Assembly (NCBI GenBank): GCA_020073305.1
Contig: JAIQFK010000012.1
Coordinates: forward strand, 1 to 64,000
Length of the DNA: 64,000 nt
DNA from: Terriglobia bacterium
GTDB lineage: Bacteria; Acidobacteriota; Terriglobia; Bryobacterales; Bryobacteraceae
Direction: 5' to 3'
The translations under genes were made by a program, and so were the position numbers. Below the pieces are notes generated by a model that saw only the letters and a list, made by a program, of their open reading frames with translations, did not search any database and was not told where the DNA came from. Below are positions 61,205-64,000 of this stretch, piece by piece (positions within the stretch are counted from its first letter, which is position 1; every line of letters begins with the position of its first letter).

Positions 61205-62236
61205 CTACAGCGCTTTTGCGGTGAAGAGGATGGACGGTTTCGCGCCGACCCCGATCACCCGAACGGTTCGGTGCGTCTCTGTGTCGATTACCAGGATCGA
61301 ATGTAAATCGGGCTGGGAAGCGTAAAGCCGCCGGCCATTGGGACTCAAGGCCAGTCCCCAAAAAGGCCCTACCGGGGTGATGACGTTAGCGGTGCTCATG
61401 GTCTGAGTATCGAAGACGAGAATCTGCTCGATCTCCTCCTCGCCGTTGTCGGGGATTTTGATCGGCAGATACCATAGCCGGCCGTCCGGAGACAGGGTAT
61501 CGGACGAAGGCATGATCCGCCTGTAGCGGAGCGGCTTATCTTTGCTGGTTTGAATGACCTCGTGCGTGGCGACATCTACAGCCTGGATTTGGCCGTTCGA
61601 TGCCGCCAGGTAGGCCGTGTACCCGCCGCCCCGCCCTATCGCGAAGTTCACTAAGTGTTCAAGCCACAGCGTAAGGCTCGTGCCCACTGCCTGAGATGCG
61701 GTCCCGCCGCGGCAAAGCACGACCACATTCCGGTCAACGGGCGCCGGCAGCGGATGCGGCGCCGGGCATTGCGAAATTGCCCGTTCATCGGGAACGAACC
61801 GGCTCTCGCGGGTGTCGAAGGTGAGCAGCGAATACTCGGATGATCCTGCCGAGTAATTCGTCTTCATAAGATAGAGCCAGCGTCCGTCTGGAGAAAGGGC
61901 CATCCCAGATGTACTCGGAAATATCCACCGGATGAGTTGTGGTGTCGCCACTTTTTCCAGTACGGCGCCCGTGGCCGTATCGACGACAGCCAATTCGTAT
62001 CCGTTGTCGCCGATATAGGTCACATAGAGACGGGCGGCATCCGGCGAGACGATTGCGTCTAATTCCGCGCCCTCATGCCAGAGTGTACGGATCTGACCGC
62101 TGTCGCTGTCGATGGCCAAGACACTCTCATTTCCGGGGTGGTTCCAGTTCGTTGTGACGAACAGCCAGTCCTTGGACAGGCACGCGGGCGCGCTTGCTAA
62201 CAGTAGCATCGCAGCCAGGATGAGCCCGGATCTCAT
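61205..62236 (-). CDS. Exported beta-propeller (YncE/amine-dehydrogenase-like)
   Basis: A 343-residue protein with a signal peptide (LILAAMLLLASAPAC) whose last residue could be a lipobox cysteine (SAPAC). The body is a seven-bladed propeller with repeated DSDSGQI, VVDTATGAV, SPDGRWLYL, LALSPNGRRLYAS and VIDTETHRTVRVIGVG. This resembles YncE-type and methylamine-dehydrogenase heavy-chain-like propellers. No tryptophan-tryptophylquinone partner is present. Function unknown; probably binding. It is convergent with the glycosidase-like gene (five bases between stops). Confidence 0.78.
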   Translation of the reverse strand: MRSGLILAAMLLLASAPACLSKDWLFVTTNWNHPGNESVLAIDSDSGQIRTLWHEGAELDAIVSPDAARLYVTYIGDNGYELAVVDTATGAVLEKVATPQLIRWIFPSTSGMALSPDGRWLYLMKTNYSAGSSEYSLLTFDTRESRFVPDERAISQCPAPHPLPAPVDRNVVVLCRGGTASQAVGTSLTLWLEHLVNFAIGRGGGYTAYLAASNGQIQAVDVATHEVIQTSKDKPLRYRRIMPSSDTLSPDGRLWYLPIKIPDNGEEEIEQILVFDTQTMSTANVITPVGPFWGLALSPNGRRLYASQPDLHSILVIDTETHRTVRVIGVGAKPSILFTAKAL

Positions 62237-62362
62237 GAGACAGCGCCTTTAATAAGTATAGAGTGAACTGGGGACGTTGCCTGACCATCTCTTTTGTGGT
62301 CTCTTGTGAACAGCATCTCGGGCGGCAAATTGCGCCGTGGATTTCGGGACGAGGAACCAAAT

Positions 62363-62836
62363 ATGCGAAACGTGGAGAGGCTGCTGATTGCCCTGCTGGC
62401 CGCGGGGCTTGGAACCGCCATTGCCGCAGGCCCGGATTTGAGCGGCGAGTGGAAACTGAATGTCACCAAGAGCGACTTTGGAATGGCGCCGCCGATTTCG
62501 GGGCGAACCGACAAGATCGTCCACAAGGAGCCGAGCCTGCGGATCACCCGCGCGCAGGAAACCGCCGCCGGTGCGGGCACCAGCGAGTACTCCTGCACCA
62601 CGGATGGGAAGGACTGCGACATCAGTATCAGCGGCGCAGCCATCAAGGTCTCGGGCGCCTTCAAATGGGTTGACAACGCGTTGACCTTCGACGGCAAAGG
62701 CGTCTATAACGGCGGCGATCTGATCATCCACGAGAAGTGGAGTCTTTCGCCAGATCATGCAACGATCACGATCCAACGGCATCTCTCCGTCTCCGAAGGC
62801 GACACCGACCAGACGCTTCTGCTCGAGAAGCAATAA
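62363..62836 (+). CDS. Small secreted hypothetical protein
   Basis: A 157-residue protein with a signal peptide (RLLIALLAAGLGTAIAAGP). ATG at 62363 is chosen because GAGGA lies a few bases upstream and the signal begins here; an ATG 23 codons earlier is too far. The rest is beta-rich (LSGEWKLNVTKSDFGMAPP, GEWK opening, IKVSGAFKWVDNALTFDGK). The opening 'DLSGEWKLN' recurs in many secreted Acidobacteria proteins of unknown function. Two cysteines (SCTTDGKDCD) may form a disulfide. It lies divergent from the propeller gene. Confidence 0.7.
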   Translation: MRNVERLLIALLAAGLGTAIAAGPDLSGEWKLNVTKSDFGMAPPISGRTDKIVHKEPSLRITRAQETAAGAGTSEYSCTTDGKDCDISISGAAIKVSGAFKWVDNALTFDGKGVYNGGDLIIHEKWSLSPDHATITIQRHLSVSEGDTDQTLLLEKQ

Positions 62837-62855
62837 GAGTGGCGGCGCTCCGCCG

Positions 62856-63839
62856 TCAGGAGAGAAGCTCCTTCATGGTGCGCACGTAGCGGCGGCACGT
62901 CTCTTTCATGTCTTCGCCGGAGCCATCCTGCTCGAGCGAGAGGAAGCCGGTGAAGCCGATGCCTTTTACGGCGTCTGTGATGGCCTTGAAGTCCATCACG
63001 CCTTTTCCGATGGCGACGTATTCCCGCATGGTGGCGTCGACATCGCGCACGTGAAGATTCATAAGGTGCCGGTTCAATTTGTAGATCGCCGCGGGCGGAT
63101 ACTCCCGCTGATTCATGGCCCAGCCACAATCGAGATTGCAGCCGAATGCCGGGTCGCGAATCGAGTCCCACAATCGCAGGAAACTGTCAGTGACGGGCAT
63201 CATAGTATGCGTATGGTTTTCGATCGAGAAGTTCATCCCGTGGGCCTTCGCGCGCTCCAGGCAGTCTTTCATGGTCTGGGTGAACGAACGCCAGAGTTCG
63301 TCGAAGTCGTAGCCGGGCGCGATGTTGATGTGGAACTTTTCGCCGGGCTTCGGATCGCTCATAAAGTACCGCGGCAGGTATCCGGCTGACGGATCGCTCA
63401 ATTCCCGCGCCCAGGGAGCGACGATGTTGACCATGGGCGCGCCCAGTTTCTTAGCGATGAGGCAGCCGCGCTCGAAGTAATCGATGCTGCGATTTCGCTC
63501 GTCCGCGTTGCGGCTGGTCAGCCCTTCCACCACCGGCTGAAAGAACGGGAACTGGTTCACCACCAGATGATTTCGCTCCACCTGTTTCCGGATGCGATCA
63601 ATGGTGGCGTCGGTCCAATATTCGTCAACGTCCTGACGCGAATTCGCGATGAGTTCGATACTCTCGAATCCCAAGCTCGCGATGATGTCGATGGCCTCTT
63701 CCGGGTGCGCCCCAGGGGCGAGACTGTGGAAATTCCAGCTCACGGACCCAATCCTGGGCCGCGGTTTCCCCTGAGGTGGGCCCGCCGCGAGCTGCGAAGC
63801 ACCCACGCCAAGGGCGGAAATGAACTCTCGTCGCCTCAT
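62856..63839 (-). CDS. Tat-exported TIM-barrel sugar isomerase/epimerase
   Basis: A 327-residue protein starting MRRREFISALGVGASQLAAG, a Tat-type signal, with AGGAAG seven bases upstream. The barrel is of the AP-endonuclease-2/xylose-isomerase-like type: SLGFESIELIANSRQD, MNFSIENHTHTM, GCNLDCGWAMNQREY and NLHVRDVDATMREY, followed by GFLSLEQDGSGED. Glu in SIEN, Asp and Cys/Gly in NLDCGW, His in LHVRD and Glu in LSLEQD are the expected metal ligands. Unlike the cytoplasmic paralogue at 33404, it acts outside the cytoplasm. Substrate unknown. Confidence 0.83.
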   Translation of the reverse strand: MRRREFISALGVGASQLAAGPPQGKPRPRIGSVSWNFHSLAPGAHPEEAIDIIASLGFESIELIANSRQDVDEYWTDATIDRIRKQVERNHLVVNQFPFFQPVVEGLTSRNADERNRSIDYFERGCLIAKKLGAPMVNIVAPWARELSDPSAGYLPRYFMSDPKPGEKFHINIAPGYDFDELWRSFTQTMKDCLERAKAHGMNFSIENHTHTMMPVTDSFLRLWDSIRDPAFGCNLDCGWAMNQREYPPAAIYKLNRHLMNLHVRDVDATMREYVAIGKGVMDFKAITDAVKGIGFTGFLSLEQDGSGEDMKETCRRYVRTMKELLS

Positions 63840-63953
63840 GTTTGACTTCCTTGTCTGGTATCTTATTACGCTTTCGCGGTCGCCGGAGAGACAGAATCCC
63901 CTCTCGCGCCACTATACTTGCGTTCACCGGGGTCGCTGAATAGTCGAAAAAGT

Positions 63954-64000
63954 ATGAAACGCGCGCTCATTACGGGGGTTACAGGACAAGATGGCTCGTA
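63954..64000 (+). CDS. gmd: GDP-mannose 4,6-dehydratase, first codons (cut by the right edge)
   Basis: ATG at 63954 reads MKRALITGVTGQDGSY, which matches the N-terminal Rossmann start of GDP-mannose 4,6-dehydratase (the TGxxGxxG loop). This enzyme makes GDP-4-keto-6-deoxymannose for GDP-fucose or GDP-rhamnose used in surface glycans. Only 15 complete codons are inside the window. A TATACT at 63913-63918 could serve as -10 box. Confidence 0.75.
   Translation, partial: MKRALITGVTGQDGS

Noticed and set aside
59871-61361. 496-residue open frame on the minus strand
   Set aside because: Antisense to the DUF5060/DUF4038 gene, arginine-rich and without a domain.

Overview
The window is GC-rich chromosomal DNA from a bacterium most like an Acidobacteriota member of the Solibacter/Bryobacterales type. 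This is inferred from gene content only: Oar-like TonB-dependent receptors with a carboxypeptidase-regulatory N-terminal domain, an NHL protein carrying the C-terminal domain first catalogued in Solibacter (TIGR03437), a winged-helix/Ser-Thr kinase/PD40 fusion, several exported Gfo/Idh/MocA oxidoreductases, and DUF4038- and DUF2961-type carbohydrate proteins.

Layout. 1-3.8 kb: the left end of an ISL3-type insertion sequence, an alpha/beta hydrolase, a frameshifted Oar-like remnant and a TPR protein. 4-9.6 kb: a radical SAM/SPASM protein, an ankyrin/CxxCH/toroid fusion, and the first Gfo/Idh-like oxidoreductase. 10-18.8 kb: four more exported Gfo/Idh/MocA oxidoreductases with a lone receiver protein, a SYLF protein, a broken DUF2961 gene and a VOC protein. 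19-23.4 kb: a molybdopterin oxidoreductase, a lipoprotein-like gene and a GT-C-like membrane protein, overlapping as one operon. 23.6-26.2 kb: a DksA/TraR-type zinc-finger protein, a strong terminator, pgeF, nuoB and an HD-GYP protein. 26.3-32.8 kb: an NHL/TIGR03437 protein and a large TonB-dependent receptor. 32.8-35.8 kb: an operon of a SIS isomerase, a TIM-barrel isomerase and a glycosidase-like protein. 35.8-43.3 kb: a metalloprotease, the kinase fusion, a flavin monooxygenase, a secreted protein, a VapBC-type pair and a truncated P-loop ATPase.

The most interesting region is 43.3-53.8 kb. Two divergent operons face each other across a 255-bp control region. The leftward one encodes an SDR, a Tat-exported glycosidase-like protein and a zinc alcohol dehydrogenase. 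The rightward one encodes an SDR, an SMP-30 lactonase, an APC permease, DhaK, DhaL, an LsrF-type thiolase and an LsrG-like ABM-fold protein, followed by an AraC-type regulator. The genes overlap or nearly touch. LsrF and its partner normally finish autoinducer-2 breakdown (phospho-dione plus CoA gives DHAP plus acetyl-CoA), but here LsrK and the Lsr transporter are absent and a dihydroxyacetone-kinase pair takes the kinase place. I infer an undescribed oxidise-phosphorylate-thiolyse route for a sugar, polyol or deoxy-sugar.

53.9-64 kb: a TPR protein, a second Oar-like receptor, a DUF5060/DUF4038 glycosidase-like protein, a beta-propeller, a small secreted protein, a Tat-exported TIM-barrel isomerase, and the first codons of a GDP-mannose 4,6-dehydratase gene at the right edge. 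No rRNA, tRNA or CRISPR array was found.
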